Assembly: GCA_014360755.1 (NCBI GenBank)
Contig: JACIWX010000001.1
Span: forward strand, 496,001-560,000
Direction of reading: 5' to 3'
DNA from: Chloroflexota bacterium
GTDB lineage: Bacteria; Chloroflexota; Anaerolineae; UBA2200
Length of the DNA: 64,000 bases
The notes beneath the pieces are model-generated. The model had not been told where the DNA came from. It searched no databases and saw only the letters and a list, made by a program, of their open reading frames with translations. Numbering within the stretch: position 1 is the first letter of the stretch; the number at the start of each line of letters is the position of its first letter. Below, in pieces: positions 26,683-37,399 of this stretch. Both the position numbers and the translations under genes were made by a program.

Positions 26683-27576
26683 ATGTCAAACTTTATCCAA
26701 AACGTGGGAAGATTGTTACAATCCTTACTGAAAAAGATAAAGGCTTTGTTGGAGAATCTGCGCTTTGATAAAGGCTCCCGTCTCGAACGCTTGTTAGCCG
26801 AGTTGTCAGACGAGGATGCCCGCACTCGCTGGGAAGCAGCGGAGGCGCTAGCGCGCTACACCAATCAGCCAAAAGTCGTCCAAGCCCTAATCGCTGCTTT
26901 GGGCGATCCACACCCTTTCGTACAATGGCAGGCAGGTGAAAGCCTGGCCAAGTGTAAGGATGCACGTACGCTAGCCCTTTTGCAGGAGGCGCTAGCGAGC
27001 AAGAACACGCAACGCCGCAGCGGAGCAGCGTACGCTTTGGGCAAGCTGGGCAATAGAGAAGCAACTGTCGCCTTATGCAAAGCGCTGGGCAGCCACAGTG
27101 CACAAGTACGCTGCAGCGCTGCAGAAGCGCTGGCTCGTTTGGCAGATCCGGCGGCTCTGCCCGCGTTGGTGAAGGCATTGTCCGACAGCGATTCTCAAGT
27201 GAGGAGGGCTGCCGCACATGCCCTTGGAGCCATTGGCAGTTCAGAAGCAGTACCCGCATTGCTCAATACCCTAGAAGATAAAAACGCGCCTGTTCGTGCC
27301 AGCGCCGCCGCCGCATTGGGCAAGATAGCGGACCCAAGGGCAGTGGCTTCTCTTCAGCGCCTCTTGCATGACCCTGACCCTGGCGTCAGATGGCATGCTG
27401 TGCGGGCTTTGAGTATAATTGGCAATGGAGAAACCTTGCCCTTCTTGACTGCCTTGCTGCACGATGAGACTGAAGTGTTTGGCTCGTCCATCGCAGAAGC
27501 TGCGCGTCAAGCGATAAAGCGCATTGAGCAACGGGAGAAAAACCAGGCACGCCGGGAACACTTGCGCGTGTCGTGA
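26683..27576 (+). CDS. HEAT-repeat (PBS-lyase-type) protein
   Basis: 298 residues. After an N-terminal amphipathic region (about 1-30), seven or so repeats of about 31 residues fill the rest, each built on the pattern D-x-x-V-R-x-x-A-A-x-A-L-G. Examples are DARTRWEAAEALARY, DSQVRRAAAHALGAIGS and NAPVRASAAAALGKIAD. Such proteins are usually protein-interaction scaffolds; the bilin lyase activity of some relatives is not implied. The start is chosen because ATG 26659 falls between the -35 and -10. The leader would be about 8 bases with no Shine-Dalgarno. A zinc-ribbon gene follows 30 bp later. Confidence 0.85.
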   Translation: MSNFIQNVGRLLQSLLKKIKALLENLRFDKGSRLERLLAELSDEDARTRWEAAEALARYTNQPKVVQALIAALGDPHPFVQWQAGESLAKCKDARTLALLQEALASKNTQRRSGAAYALGKLGNREATVALCKALGSHSAQVRCSAAEALARLADPAALPALVKALSDSDSQVRRAAAHALGAIGSSEAVPALLNTLEDKNAPVRASAAAALGKIADPRAVASLQRLLHDPDPGVRWHAVRALSIIGNGETLPFLTALLHDETEVFGSSIAEAARQAIKRIEQREKNQARREHLRVS

Positions 27577-27606
27577 TGATGGATGTGCCAGTCAGGAGCA
27601 GTTCCG

Positions 27607-28200
27607 ATGATCACATGTCCATATTGTGGTACGCCAAATCGGCGAGGAAGTAAATACTGTAGCAATTGTGGTCAGCGCCTGGAAGCAGTGGCGGCTATTA
27701 CCTGTGCTGCCTGTGAGAGATTGAACCCGCCGGGCAGCACTTATTGTGCATTTTGCGGTGCTCTGCTCACACCTGGTCAGCTGGCGAGAGAAAATGCCGT
27801 CGAGCAGCCTGTTGAACCTTTGGCAGAATCTGGGAAACAAGAACTGGAAAGCGCGGAAGTTGCTCCCAGGCGCGAACTGCCATCCTGGCTCTACGAAGAG
27901 CCTGCTATTTCCGCTGAGGCCGCTATCCGCCCTCCCGCTGCACCCCAAGCTGTTGCTGTACACCCATCGGCAGAGCGGAGCAAGTACCTCCAGGACATTC
28001 AAGGTGCGCTGCCAAGCACAGATAGATGGCTTTTGTCGTCTATGCAGCGGGGACTGCACGAACTGACACCCGTTGCGAATGAGGCATCGGGCAAGGGATT
28101 GAAGAAGCGCAAAGGCTGCTTGGTATTGGGATTGGTAGCCTTGTGGCATCTAATAGGACGTGCGTTGTTTTCGTCCAAATCTGCGAATGGCAAGGAGTAA
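27607..28200 (+). CDS. Double zinc-ribbon protein with C-terminal hydrophobic segment
   Basis: 197 residues. Two zinc ribbons occupy the N-terminus: CPYCGTPNRRGSKYCSNCG (about 5-23) and CAACERLNPPGSTYCAFCG (about 35-53). A long acidic, Pro/Ala-rich linker follows, then a basic stretch KGLKKRKG and one hydrophobic segment (CLVLGLVALWHLIGRALF) near the C-terminus. This suggests a protein tethered to the membrane with cytoplasmic zinc ribbons, but no function is known. AGGAG eight bases before ATG 27607 sets the start. Its last codons carry the Shine-Dalgarno for gatC (AAGGAG at 28192-28197). Confidence 0.8.
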   Translation: MITCPYCGTPNRRGSKYCSNCGQRLEAVAAITCAACERLNPPGSTYCAFCGALLTPGQLARENAVEQPVEPLAESGKQELESAEVAPRRELPSWLYEEPAISAEAAIRPPAAPQAVAVHPSAERSKYLQDIQGALPSTDRWLLSSMQRGLHELTPVANEASGKGLKKRKGCLVLGLVALWHLIGRALFSSKSANGKE

Positions 28201-28202
28201 CG

Positions 28203-28490
28203 ATGGCATTGACCCGTGAACAAGTCAAACACGTTGCCGAATTGGCAAAACTGGGCCTGACAGACGAAGAAATAGAGATGTATTGTGAGCAGCTCTCAGC
28301 CATCTTGGACTATTTTGTGACGCTACAACGCCTCGACACTGATGCCATTCCGCCAACGGCTACTGTTCTGCCGTTGCGCAACGTGATGCGCACAGACGAA
28401 CCCGGTTCTTCTCTTTCACGGGAAGACGCGTTGGCTAATGCCCCTGCCGCCGTAGAGGGCTATTTTCAAGTAAAAGCCATTTTAGAGTGA
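28203..28490 (+). CDS. gatC: Asp-tRNA(Asn)/Glu-tRNA(Gln) amidotransferase subunit C
   Basis: Small linking subunit of the GatCAB amidotransferase that converts Glu-tRNA(Gln), and often Asp-tRNA(Asn), to the amidated forms. 95 residues with LTREQVKHVAELAKLGLTDEE in pieces, the Pro-rich LRNVMRTDEP segment and the conserved C-terminal YFQVKAILE. AAGGAG sits five bases before ATG 28203, overlapping the end of the zinc-ribbon gene. gatA follows 72 bp later; gatB is separate at 32.5 kb. Confidence 0.95.
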   Translation: MALTREQVKHVAELAKLGLTDEEIEMYCEQLSAILDYFVTLQRLDTDAIPPTATVLPLRNVMRTDEPGSSLSREDALANAPAAVEGYFQVKAILE

Positions 28491-28562
28491 CGAGTGATCA
28501 GTGAGGAACACTGGTTATGGTCGTGACTTTCGCTTGTTGGTCATTCCAGCGAGAGGTGATAT

Positions 28563-30065
28563 GTGAAACTGTATGAATTAACTATCCACGAAGCACTCAA
28601 CTTGCTGCGACGCCGCGAGATCTCAGCGGTCGAATTGACCCAAGCCCTCCTGGACCGCATCGTGGATGTGGACAATGACATCAAGGCGTATATTACCTTG
28701 TTGCCCGAAACAGCGCTTGAGGAAGCACGACTGGCAGACGAGCGCCGTAGAGAAGGGATGGATGGGGCATTGTTAGGCATCCCTCTAGCGGTCAAGGATG
28801 TCATTTGCTTGGCTGGAGCGCCCACTACCTGTGGATCGCGCATTTTGGAGAACTTTATCCCACCGTACGACGCCACTGTGATAGAACGGCTTCATCAGGC
28901 AGGCGCTGTATTTCTGGGAAAAACCAACACCGATGAGTTTGCGATGGGCTCATCTACAGAGAATTCGGCTTTCTTCACCACACACAATCCTTGGGACCCG
29001 TCGCGGGTGCCTGGCGGTTCAAGTGGTGGGAGTGCTGCTGCAGTGAGTGCGGATGAAGCACTGGGCGCACTCGGTTCAGATACAGGTGGAAGTGTACGCC
29101 AACCCGCCTCATTATGCGGTATAGTCGGTTTGAAGCCTACGTATGGGCGTGTATCGCGCTATGGGCTGGTCGCTTTTGCCTCGTCGCTGGACCAAATCGG
29201 CCCACTCTGTAAAGATGTTACGGACTGTGCCTTGTTGCTCCATGTAATCGCTGGGCATGATGCACGAGATTCTACCTCATGGCATGCACCTGTGCCGGAT
29301 TATACCCAAGCTCTACGCTCCGAGATAAAGGGGCTACGCATTGGCGTGCCACGTGAGTATTTTGCTGCGGGCATCCAACCTGGAGTGGAAACGGCAGTGC
29401 GCAAAGCCATTCAGGTATTGGCAGATCTCGGCGCAGAAATTGCCGAGACATCCCTGCCCCACACAGAATACGCCTTGCCTACCTATTATCTGATTGCCCC
29501 TGCGGAAGCTTCGGCGAACCTGGCTCGCTACGATGGAGTCAAATACGGATATGCGGCGGCAGATGCTGCCGACATTTGGGAAGCATATCGCAAAACGAGA
29601 CAGCACGGTTTTGGTGCTGAAGTCAAACGGCGTATCATGCTAGGCACCTATGCCCTCTCGGCTGGCTACTACGATGCCTATTACCTGAAGGCACAGAAGG
29701 TGCGCACTTTGATCAAACAGGATTTCGATCGCGCTTTTCAGCAATTTGACGTGCTCGTTGGGCCGACCTCGCCTACTGTAGCTTTCAAAATCGGTGAAAA
29801 GATCGCCGACCCATTGCAAATGTACCTGTCAGACATTTTCACGCTGGGGCACAACTTGGCGGGCATTTGCGCTCTCTCGCTACCCTGCGGTTTTTGCGAT
29901 GGGCTGCCTGTGGGGTTGCAAATCAGCGGGCCGGCTATGGGCGAGGAGATCGTCTTGCGCGTTGCCTACGCCTATGAGCAGGCAACACCATGGCACACTT
30001 ACAAACCCGCCCTACGCAACCTATCCCAAAATGAATACCAGATGGACAAGGAGCATAGACGATGA
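28563..30065 (+). CDS. gatA: Asp-tRNA(Asn)/Glu-tRNA(Gln) amidotransferase subunit A
   Basis: Amidase-signature subunit that releases ammonia from glutamine. 500 residues with the catalytic Lys in IPLAVKDVI, the two active-site serines in [11 protein letters not shown] and [11 protein letters not shown], and [10 protein letters not shown]. The start is GTG at 28563 after GAGAGGTGAT. The stop codon overlaps the next gene's ATG (ATGA at 30062-30065), coupling it to an unrelated nucleotidyltransferase gene. Confidence 0.97.
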   Translation: MKLYELTIHEALNLLRRREISAVELTQALLDRIVDVDNDIKAYITLLPETALEEARLADERRREGMDGALLGIPLAVKDVICLAGAPTTCGSRILENFIPPYDATVIERLHQAGAVFLGKTNTDEFAMGSSTENSAFFTTHNPWDPSRVPGGSSGGSAAAVSADEALGALGSDTGGSVRQPASLCGIVGLKPTYGRVSRYGLVAFASSLDQIGPLCKDVTDCALLLHVIAGHDARDSTSWHAPVPDYTQALRSEIKGLRIGVPREYFAAGIQPGVETAVRKAIQVLADLGAEIAETSLPHTEYALPTYYLIAPAEASANLARYDGVKYGYAAADAADIWEAYRKTRQHGFGAEVKRRIMLGTYALSAGYYDAYYLKAQKVRTLIKQDFDRAFQQFDVLVGPTSPTVAFKIGEKIADPLQMYLSDIFTLGHNLAGICALSLPCGFCDGLPVGLQISGPAMGEEIVLRVAYAYEQATPWHTYKPALRNLSQNEYQMDKEHRR

Positions 30066-31054
30066 AAGTCATTATCCCGCTGGCAGGATTTGGTACCCGA
30101 CTGCGACCACATACCTATACCAAGCCCAAGCCGCTGGTCTCTGTGGCTGGGAAACCCGTCCTCGGCCACATCCTGGACAAACTGACAGATTTGGATATAG
30201 AAGAAATCATCTTCATTGTCGGTTACCTGGGCGATCAGATACGTGATTATGTAACCGCCAACTACCATTTTCCTGCGCGCTACATCGAGCAAAAGGAGCT
30301 CAAGGGGCAAGCCCATGCCATCTACCTGGCTAAGGAGCACATTGCTGGGCCTGTGCTGATCATTTTCGTGGACACGATCTTTGAGACCGACCTCAGCGCT
30401 ATTGCACAAGAGTCCGCCGATGGGATCATCTATGTCAAAGAAGTGGATGACCCACGACGCTTTGGCGTGGTCATGCTAGAAAACGGGTTCATCACGAAGC
30501 TGGTCGAAAAACCTGCCTCACCTGTTTCTAACCTGGCTGTCATTGGCCTTTACTATGTCAAAAATTCCCAAATGATGATCGAATGCATTGATGAATTGAT
30601 CCGAAAGGATATCAAGACGCAGGGCGAGTATTTCCTGGCAGATGCTTTCCAGTTGATGATTGACCGTGGAGCCAAGTTCATCGCACGGACAGTGGAGGTC
30701 TGGGAAGACTGCGGCAAACCCGAGACAGTGCTGCACACGAATCGCTACCTTTTGGAACACGGCGGGGCTCAAGAGATAGAAACGGAGAACTCGGTGTTGA
30801 TCCCGCCCGTGTATATCGAGAAAACGGCAGTAATCAAAGACTCTGTCATTGGGCCTTATGTCAGTGTAGCAGGAGGGGCGGTAATCATACGCTCTATTAT
30901 CCGAGATTCCATTATCAACGAATTTGCCCATATTGAGGACGCTAACTTGAGCCAATCTTTGATTGGCAAGGACGCCCACGTGCGGGGTTCTGCCCAGAAA
31001 TTGAACGTGGGCGATTCCTCACAGGTGGACTTGGCAGGCAATGAACGCGAATAA
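30062..31054 (+). CDS. Sugar-1-phosphate nucleotidyltransferase with C-terminal beta-helix
   Basis: 330 residues. The N-terminal 230 residues are a GT-A pyrophosphorylase: [25 protein letters not shown] (shown in part: [11 protein letters not shown] and KPKPL), [13 protein letters not shown], and metal-binding FVDTIFE in place of the common GDN/GDH. The C-terminal part has hexapeptide-like turns ([36 protein letters not shown]). The substrate could be glucose 1-phosphate with dTTP or UTP, but cannot be told. It overlaps gatA by four bases. Confidence 0.87.
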   Translation: MKVIIPLAGFGTRLRPHTYTKPKPLVSVAGKPVLGHILDKLTDLDIEEIIFIVGYLGDQIRDYVTANYHFPARYIEQKELKGQAHAIYLAKEHIAGPVLIIFVDTIFETDLSAIAQESADGIIYVKEVDDPRRFGVVMLENGFITKLVEKPASPVSNLAVIGLYYVKNSQMMIECIDELIRKDIKTQGEYFLADAFQLMIDRGAKFIARTVEVWEDCGKPETVLHTNRYLLEHGGAQEIETENSVLIPPVYIEKTAVIKDSVIGPYVSVAGGAVIIRSIIRDSIINEFAHIEDANLSQSLIGKDAHVRGSAQKLNVGDSSQVDLAGNERE

Positions 31055-31262
31055 CCGCACGCATGTAGAATGCTATTCAGGCGATATGTACGCCCAAGAA
31101 CCGCGCTCCTTTGCCTTTAGAGAAGAGCAGCGAACTGTTCAGGAGGTGCGGAAGAGATGGCGGGAGCCAACAAGGCTTTGCTTCGAAGTGCTCGCTGATG
31201 ATGGCACAGTGTACTTGCTTGCTTATCATGAAGCAACCGACCAGTGGTACGTGTCTAGATAA
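31041..31262 (+). CDS. Small conserved-looking protein of unknown function
   Basis: 73 residues, overlapping the nucleotidyltransferase end by 14 bases. The pattern RTVQEVRKRWREP then CFEVLADDGTVYLLAYHEATDQWYV looks like a small beta-rich domain seen in other bacteria next to unrelated genes; I recall similar short proteins but know no function. ATG 31086 is an alternative start. It is followed by a 78-bp gap before ald. Confidence 0.6.
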   Translation: MNANNRTHVECYSGDMYAQEPRSFAFREEQRTVQEVRKRWREPTRLCFEVLADDGTVYLLAYHEATDQWYVSR

Positions 31263-31340
31263 ACTACATAAATAACGCATGAGGTTGCCGACTATGGGGC
31301 GAATGAATCAAAGAACTTACAATAAGGAGGATGCTCAAAG

Positions 31341-32453
31341 ATGATCATTGGTGTACCCAAGGAGATCAAAGATAACGAATATCGGGTTTCTGTGACCCCC
31401 GGGGGTGTGCATCAGCTAGTAGAAGAAGGGCACCAGGTACTGATTGAACGGGGAGCCGGGGGGGGCAGCGGCTTTGCCGATAGCGAGTATGCAGAAGCCG
31501 GTGCAGAAGTGATCGCGGATGCAGCAGAGGTGTGGCGCAGAGCCGAAATGGTGATGAAGGTAAAGGAGCCTTTGCCACAGGAATATCAATACCTGAGGGA
31601 AGGGCTGATCCTGTACACTTACTTGCATCTGGCTGCTGATGAAGAATTGACGCGGCAGTTGGTAGCGCGAAAGGTTACAGGGATTGCCTACGAGACCGTA
31701 GAACTCCCAGACGGTTCCCTGCCGCTCCTTACGCCGATGAGTGAGGTGGCAGGCAAGATGTCCATCCAAATTGCCGCGCACTATCTGGAGAAAATGAACG
31801 GGGGGCGTGGCAAATTGCTCGGTGGCATACCTGGCGTCTTGCCTTCGGACGTCGTAATCATCGGAGGGGGTACCGTTGGGACCAATGCTGCTATCGTTGC
31901 GCTGGGCATGGGGGCTTCGGTATTGATTATAGACATCAATGCTGACCGCTTGCGCTATCTGACAGAAGTATTGCACGGCAATTTAAAGACACTCATTTCC
32001 ACCCCGCACAATATCGCCGAAGCAGTGCGCCGCGCCGATGTAGTCATTGGGGCAGTGCTAGTCAAAGGGGCCAAAGCTCCCCGTTTGGTTACACGGGCTA
32101 TGGTGTCCACGATGAAACCAGGCAGTGTGATTGTGGACGTGGCCGTGGATCAAGGTGGGTGTGTCGAGACAACTCGCCCTACCTCCCACAGCAAGCCGAC
32201 CTTTGTAGTAGATGGCGTGGTACACTATTGTGTCCCGAATATCCCTGGTGCGGTGCCCCGGACATCAACATACGGCCTATCGAACGCCACGCTTCCCTAT
32301 GCACGTAAACTCGCGAGCAAGGGCTTTCTGCGGGCAATCCAAGAAGATCGTGCTCTGGCGAAAGGCGTCAATACGTACAAAGGCTATATTACCTATCCAG
32401 CCGTTGCCGAAGCATTTGGCATGGAGTACCGCCCCCTTGAGGAGTTGATCTAA
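31341..32453 (+). CDS. ald: Alanine dehydrogenase
   Basis: NAD-dependent interconversion of alanine and pyruvate plus ammonia. 370 residues with [17 protein letters not shown], the N-terminal pyruvate-site Lys in [10 protein letters not shown], the His in [10 protein letters not shown], the Rossmann motif [14 protein letters not shown] and [10 protein letters not shown]-type [21 protein letters not shown] lies ten bases before ATG 31341. With gdhA 1.7 kb downstream, it gives the region an ammonia and amino-acid theme. Confidence 0.96.
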   Translation: MIIGVPKEIKDNEYRVSVTPGGVHQLVEEGHQVLIERGAGGGSGFADSEYAEAGAEVIADAAEVWRRAEMVMKVKEPLPQEYQYLREGLILYTYLHLAADEELTRQLVARKVTGIAYETVELPDGSLPLLTPMSEVAGKMSIQIAAHYLEKMNGGRGKLLGGIPGVLPSDVVIIGGGTVGTNAAIVALGMGASVLIIDINADRLRYLTEVLHGNLKTLISTPHNIAEAVRRADVVIGAVLVKGAKAPRLVTRAMVSTMKPGSVIVDVAVDQGGCVETTRPTSHSKPTFVVDGVVHYCVPNIPGAVPRTSTYGLSNATLPYARKLASKGFLRAIQEDRALAKGVNTYKGYITYPAVAEAFGMEYRPLEELI

Positions 32454-32494
32454 CAACGGGCTAATTTGGGAATCCAGAGTCTGTAAGGAGTCGG

Positions 32495-33934
32495 ATGGAA
32501 TACGAGCCGACCATTGGCCTCGAAACGCATGCGCAATTGCTCACTGCCTCCAAGGTGTTTTGTTCCTGCAGCAGCAACTATGCTGCAGCGTCTCCTAACA
32601 CCTTGGTCTGCCCTGTTTGCCTGGGCATGCCTGGCTCGCTCCCGGTTATCAATCAACGTGCGGTTGAGTACGTCATCATGACTGGCCTGGCTTTGAACTG
32701 CCGCATCGCCGAGTTTTCCCGGTTCGACCGCAAAAACTACCATTACCCTGATCTCGTCAAGGGCTATCAGATTTCGCAGTACGACCTGCCCTTATGCCGT
32801 GACGGTTGGGTAGAAATCCAGGTAAGTGGGGGGACGAAACGCATTGGCATCCAGGATGTGCACCTGGAGGAAGATACCGGCAAGCTCATTCACGTCGGGG
32901 GCCAAAGTCTGATTGACTTTAACCGTTCTGGGGTGCCCTTAATGGAAATTGTCACCAAACCCGATTTCACTTCAATTGAGGAGGTACGCGAATACGTCCT
33001 CAAACTTCGTCGGATCCTGCGTTATCTAGGCGTTAGCTCGGGCAATATGGAGGAAGGCGCTATGCGCTTCGAAGCCAACGTTTCCCTGCATCCCGCAGGC
33101 GTGGCTGAGAAGGGCACACGGGTTGAAATCAAAAATTTGAATAGCTTCAGGGCACTGCTGCGCTCGCTGGAATATGAAATCAATCGCCAAAATCAAGTGC
33201 TGCAGCAGGGCGGAAAGATTGACCGTGAGACAAGGGGTTGGGATGATGAGCGCGGTGTAACCTTTGTGCAACGCAGCAAGGAATTTGCAGATGACTACCG
33301 GTACTTTCCAGAGCCTGACCTTCCACCGCTGGAAATTTCCAGAGAATGGGTGGAGGAAATCCGCTCTCGGATGCCAGAACTACCCGATGAACGCTATCGC
33401 CGCTTTCTGTCGGAGTACGGCCTATCAGCATACGATGCAGGGCTGTTGACTGATGACCGCCCTATCGCCGACTATTTCGAACAAGCAGTTGCCATAGCAA
33501 AGCCCAGGGGCATCCAACCCAAAACCATCGCCAACTGGATCACGGGCGAGTTGTTCCGTCTGCTCCGCGCCTCTGGCACAGAACCAACTGCTATCCAAGT
33601 GCCACCTGAGCAGCTTGTCGAACTCATTGTAATGCTCAATGAGAACTCGATTACCATGACCAGCGCCAAGCATGTCCTGGAAGTCATGTTCCACACCGGC
33701 AAAGCCGCCAGGGATATTGTGGCTGAGGAAGGGTTATTGCAAATTGCAGATGCCAACCAGATTGCACCCATTGTGGATGAGGTCATCCGCACCAATCCGG
33801 ATGCGGTGGCACAGTACAAAGGGGGTAAAGAGACCGTATTGCGTTTCCTCGTTGGCCAAGTGATGAGAGCCACAAGAGGTAAGGCAGACCCCAACGTAAC
33901 CGCCGAACTGCTAAGGAAAAAACTGAGCGCTTGA
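32495..33934 (+). CDS. gatB: Asp-tRNA(Asn)/Glu-tRNA(Gln) amidotransferase subunit B
   Basis: tRNA-binding and kinase-like subunit of GatCAB. 479 residues with [19 protein letters not shown], the zinc-type CSCS...[30 protein letters not shown] in pieces, EEDTGKL, and the C-terminal YqeY-like domain ending [16 protein letters not shown] five bases before ATG 32495. It is separated from gatCA by three genes. Confidence 0.97.
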   Translation: MEYEPTIGLETHAQLLTASKVFCSCSSNYAAASPNTLVCPVCLGMPGSLPVINQRAVEYVIMTGLALNCRIAEFSRFDRKNYHYPDLVKGYQISQYDLPLCRDGWVEIQVSGGTKRIGIQDVHLEEDTGKLIHVGGQSLIDFNRSGVPLMEIVTKPDFTSIEEVREYVLKLRRILRYLGVSSGNMEEGAMRFEANVSLHPAGVAEKGTRVEIKNLNSFRALLRSLEYEINRQNQVLQQGGKIDRETRGWDDERGVTFVQRSKEFADDYRYFPEPDLPPLEISREWVEEIRSRMPELPDERYRRFLSEYGLSAYDAGLLTDDRPIADYFEQAVAIAKPRGIQPKTIANWITGELFRLLRASGTEPTAIQVPPEQLVELIVMLNENSITMTSAKHVLEVMFHTGKAARDIVAEEGLLQIADANQIAPIVDEVIRTNPDAVAQYKGGKETVLRFLVGQVMRATRGKADPNVTAELLRKKLSA

Positions 33935-34161
33935 TTTGGAGGAAGGACACTGGTTGTGGTAGAATGGTTAGTTGCGAAAAATCATTTACAGCACAAGCAG
34001 TGCTTTGCCGGCTTTACAAGGAGGTGAGGCAAGGAACTGGAGATCCATGCAGTCCGTTGATGTGATAGAATTTCGAAACCCGGCGGGCATTTCTTCTGCC
34101 GCCGGATATCCACTTTGGCAGATAGTCAAAGAGAAAAATTCAAAGGAGAATTGGCAAACCT

Positions 34162-35412
34162 ATGAAGAACGAAATCAATCCATTTGAGAATGCCCAACGA
34201 CAACTCGATATCGCTGCGGAAATCCTAAAACTCGATCCGGGGATGCATGCGTTCCTTCGCGAGCCCATGCGTGAATTACACGTCTCTCTGCCTGTGAGGA
34301 TGGATGACGGCACAGTCAAAGTATTCAAGGGCTTCCGGGTACAGTACAATGATGCCCGTGGCCCGTGCAAAGGAGGCATTCGCTTCCATCCTGAGGAAAC
34401 GATTGATACCGTGCGTGCATTGGCGGCTTGGATGACCTGGAAATGCGCCTTGTTAGACCTGCCGCTAGGTGGCGGCAAAGGCGGCGTGGTCTGCGAGCCC
34501 AAGAAAATGTCCAAGGGTGAGTTGGAACGCCTCAGCCGTGCCTATATCCGGCAAGTGGGCCGTATCCTGGGGCCTGAGATGGACATACCCGCTCCAGACG
34601 TATACACAGATGCGCAAATCATGGCGTGGATGATGGATGAATTCAGCGCCATGCAAGGGCACAATGTACCAGGCGTGATCACTGGCAAGCCCCTCTGCCT
34701 AGGAGGGTCTTGTGGGCGCAGCGATGCCACCGCGCGCGGCGGCATGTACGTCATCCGCGAAGCGGCCAAAGTGCTTGGCATTGATTTAAAGGGGAAAACA
34801 GCAGCCATTCAAGGCTATGGCAATGCTGGACAGTTCGCCCATAAGTTGGGCCAGGAATTGCTGGGGCTTAAGGTGGTCGCAGTCAGCGACTCAAGGGGTG
34901 GAATTTACTGCGAAGCAGGACTGGACCCGGAAAAAGTTATGGAGCACAAAGCAACCACTGGCTCCGTTATGGATTTCCCTGGATGCACGAACATTACCAA
35001 TGAAGAGCTGCTCACGCTGGATGTCAGGGTACTCATCCCTGCCGCGTTGGAAAATCAAATTACCGAGAAAAATGCCAGCCAGATCAGAGCCAAAATCCTA
35101 GCCGAGTTGGCTAATGGCCCCACCACAACGGACGCCGATGGCATTTTATATAAAAATGGGGTCTTTGTCTTGCCAGACTTTTTGTGCAATGCCGGAGGCG
35201 TTACTGTGTCCTACTTTGAGCAAGTACAGAACGCTTACAATTACTACTGGCCCATCGAAGAGGTGTACGAGAAACTGGACAAGAAAATGACCGCTGCCTT
35301 CCACGCTATGTACGAGATGGCACAGGCCTACGGCGTCAACAACCGTGTGGCAGCCTATTTGGTTGCAGTGAGTCGTGTGGCGGAAGCCGTCCGTATGCGC
35401 GGCTGGGTCTAG
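34162..35412 (+). CDS. gdhA: Glutamate dehydrogenase
   Basis: Interconverts glutamate and 2-oxoglutarate plus ammonia. 416 residues, the hexameric short type. Substrate and catalytic residues appear in [29 protein letters not shown] and [10 protein letters not shown]; the dinucleotide fold has [11 protein letters not shown]. The serine- and glycine-rich [16 protein letters not shown] block near 345 is typical. AAGGAG is 13 bases before ATG 34162, longer than usual. A clear terminator follows. Cofactor preference cannot be decided. Confidence 0.96.
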   Translation: MKNEINPFENAQRQLDIAAEILKLDPGMHAFLREPMRELHVSLPVRMDDGTVKVFKGFRVQYNDARGPCKGGIRFHPEETIDTVRALAAWMTWKCALLDLPLGGGKGGVVCEPKKMSKGELERLSRAYIRQVGRILGPEMDIPAPDVYTDAQIMAWMMDEFSAMQGHNVPGVITGKPLCLGGSCGRSDATARGGMYVIREAAKVLGIDLKGKTAAIQGYGNAGQFAHKLGQELLGLKVVAVSDSRGGIYCEAGLDPEKVMEHKATTGSVMDFPGCTNITNEELLTLDVRVLIPAALENQITEKNASQIRAKILAELANGPTTTDADGILYKNGVFVLPDFLCNAGGVTVSYFEQVQNAYNYYWPIEEVYEKLDKKMTAAFHAMYEMAQAYGVNNRVAAYLVAVSRVAEAVRMRGWV

Positions 35413-35447
35413 TCTAGCTGATCGAGGTGGAGACCATACACCTGTAA

Positions 35448-35475
35448 GGGGCGAACCTTGTGTTCGCCCCTTTTT
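35448..35475 (+). terminator. Intrinsic terminator of gdhA
   Basis: GGGGCGAAC (35448-35456), loop CTTGT, GTTCGCCCC (35462-35470), then TTTTTG. It lies 36 bp after gdhA; the Shine-Dalgarno of the next gene begins right after it. Confidence 0.85.
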
Positions 35476-35491
35476 GTTCAAGGAGCAAACA

Positions 35492-36721
35492 ATGAGCCAA
35501 GAACTGACTATTGTGCTGAGCGATATGGCCCATGGAGGCGAAGCAGTAGGACGCTACGAAGGGAAAGCGATTTTCGTCCCCTATGCCATCCCTGGCGAAT
35601 CCGTGCGCGTGTACATTGTGCAGGACAAGGGCCGCTTTGCCCATGCCAGGCTGCTGGAGGTCTTGACACCATCCCCACAGCGTGTCCAGCCACCTTGCCC
35701 CTATTTTGGCTTATGCGGGGGCTGCCATTGGCAGCACTTGTCCTATGAAGCGCAATTAGAACATAAACGATCCATCGTACGCAGCCAGTTGCAACACATT
35801 GCCGGCTTACCAGAGGCTAATGTACGCCCAACCCTAGGCATGACCAACCCCTGGCACTATCGCAACCACGTGCAATTTCACGTAAGCCTTGACGGCCAGT
35901 TAGGGTTTGTAGCTGCCGATGACCCTCGTGTGGTTCCTATTGAACAATGCTTGTTGCTGCATCCACTCCTACAGGATTTGTTCGATTCCTTAGACATTGA
36001 ATTAACAGGACTGCAGCGCTTGTCTCTGCGTGCGGGAGTGAATACAGGAGAGCAAATGATCATTTTCGAGATAGAAGCAGACCAGCCACCGGAATTAGAA
36101 ACAGAACTGCCAGTTTCCTGTGTCCTGCTCCTAGCGGACGGGACGCCTGTGACTTTGCTCGGCAGCCCTTACTTCCATGAGCGGGTGGCAGATAGACTGT
36201 ACCGTATCTCTGCCCCTAGTTTCTTCCAGGTGAATACTGATCAGACGGAAGTGCTTCTCTCGGTGGTCTCTGCCTATTTAGACCCCACTCCAGAGAGCAT
36301 TGTCCTTGACGTGTATTGTGGAGTAGGCACTTTTGGCTTGGCTATAGCAGCAAAAGCGAAGCAGGTCATTGGCATAGAAAGCAACCCCGTTGCGCTTGCA
36401 GATGCGCAAGCCAACGCGGCAGGCACGGATAATGTGCGTTTCATCGGGGGGTTGGCAGAGGAGATCATCCCCACACTCGATGTCCAGTCTCCTCTTGTTC
36501 TTGTGGATCCTCCTCGAGCCGGCGTGGATAAGAATGCCCTTTCAGCGCTGGTAAGACTAGGTTCACCCCGTATTGTCTACGTCTCGTGTGACCCCGCTAC
36601 ACTGGCCCGCGACATTCAGCGCTTGCTTGCCTCGGGCTATCGCTTATGCGAAGTGCAACCCATCGATATGTTTCCACAGACCTACCACATCGAGTGCGTA
36701 GCTCTGCTAGAACGGCAATAA
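35492..36721 (+). CDS. RNA (uracil-C5)-methyltransferase, TrmA/RlmD family
   Basis: 409 residues. A TRAM domain occupies about 1-60, followed by an iron-sulfur-type cysteine set CPYFGLCGGC. The methyltransferase core has FFQVNTDQTE, the SAM motif VLDVYCGVGTFGLAIA, and LVDPPRAGVD. The catalytic cysteine lies in VYVSCDPATLARD. It methylates a uridine in 23S rRNA or tRNA; the exact site cannot be assigned. AAGGAG seven bases before ATG 35492. It ends 2 bp from the convergent Rpe-like gene. Confidence 0.92.
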   Translation: MSQELTIVLSDMAHGGEAVGRYEGKAIFVPYAIPGESVRVYIVQDKGRFAHARLLEVLTPSPQRVQPPCPYFGLCGGCHWQHLSYEAQLEHKRSIVRSQLQHIAGLPEANVRPTLGMTNPWHYRNHVQFHVSLDGQLGFVAADDPRVVPIEQCLLLHPLLQDLFDSLDIELTGLQRLSLRAGVNTGEQMIIFEIEADQPPELETELPVSCVLLLADGTPVTLLGSPYFHERVADRLYRISAPSFFQVNTDQTEVLLSVVSAYLDPTPESIVLDVYCGVGTFGLAIAAKAKQVIGIESNPVALADAQANAAGTDNVRFIGGLAEEIIPTLDVQSPLVLVDPPRAGVDKNALSALVRLGSPRIVYVSCDPATLARDIQRLLASGYRLCEVQPIDMFPQTYHIECVALLERQ

Positions 36722-36723
36722 TC

Positions 36724-37386
36724 TCAGATGCTGACGCTTGCAATGGCAGCAGCGCGCAGGGCAGCCAGGTTCTCTGCAATCGCTCCGTTGCGGAACACAC
36801 TACGTCCTGCCACTATCACATTTGCGCCAGCTCGCACTACTGCTCCAACATTCTCTGGTGTGATGCCTCCATCCACTGCCCAATCTATGCTCTGTCTGCC
36901 AAGCATGCCCTGTCCTTCGCTCACTTTATGCAATACATCGGGCAAGAAATCAGCATCCGGATATTCCGGTTCCGTCGTCAGGATCAAGACAAAATCCAGG
37001 TAACGGCGCAGGTAGCGTAAATCAGGCAGAGGCGTCTTGGGGTTAAAGGCCAAACCAGCACGCGCCCCCAGCCGTCGGATCAGGCGCAACGTACGGTGCG
37101 GATAGGGACATGCCTCGTAATGCACGGAAACCCAATTCGCACCGGCAGAAATTACCTCGGGGATGATCCACTCTGGCGAGCGCACCATTAGGTGCACATC
37201 AAAGGGCAAACGCGTCAATGGGCGTAATTCACCGATAATGCGTGTGCCCAGGGTCATCATGGGCACAAAAGTACCGTCTTCAATATCGAAATGAATGGCA
37301 TCGGCTCCCGCAGCCTCCAAATTCTGGATGACATCGGCCAGGTGGAGAAAGGGAGCCGAAGCCATAGATGGTGCTATCTGGATCAT
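36724..37386 (-). CDS. Ribulose-phosphate 3-epimerase-like protein (SgcE-like)
   Basis: 220-residue TIM barrel and last gene of the PTS operon. Metal and catalytic positions of the Rpe family are kept: IHFDIEDGTF (His and Asp), DVHLM, and AVDGGI. The phosphate-loop motif usually written SVNPGFGGQ is replaced by LILTTEPEYPDADF. From memory, E. coli SgcE has a comparable TSEP segment and IED in place of MDG. It therefore looks like an epimerase for a different pentulose or hexulose phosphate. ATG 37386 is 13 bp downstream of the BtpA-like gene. Confidence 0.82.
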   Translation of the reverse strand: MIQIAPSMASAPFLHLADVIQNLEAAGADAIHFDIEDGTFVPMMTLGTRIIGELRPLTRLPFDVHLMVRSPEWIIPEVISAGANWVSVHYEACPYPHRTLRLIRRLGARAGLAFNPKTPLPDLRYLRRYLDFVLILTTEPEYPDADFLPDVLHKVSEGQGMLGRQSIDWAVDGGITPENVGAVVRAGANVIVAGRSVFRNGAIAENLAALRAAAIASVSI

Positions 37387-37399
37387 AGCCGATCCCTAG

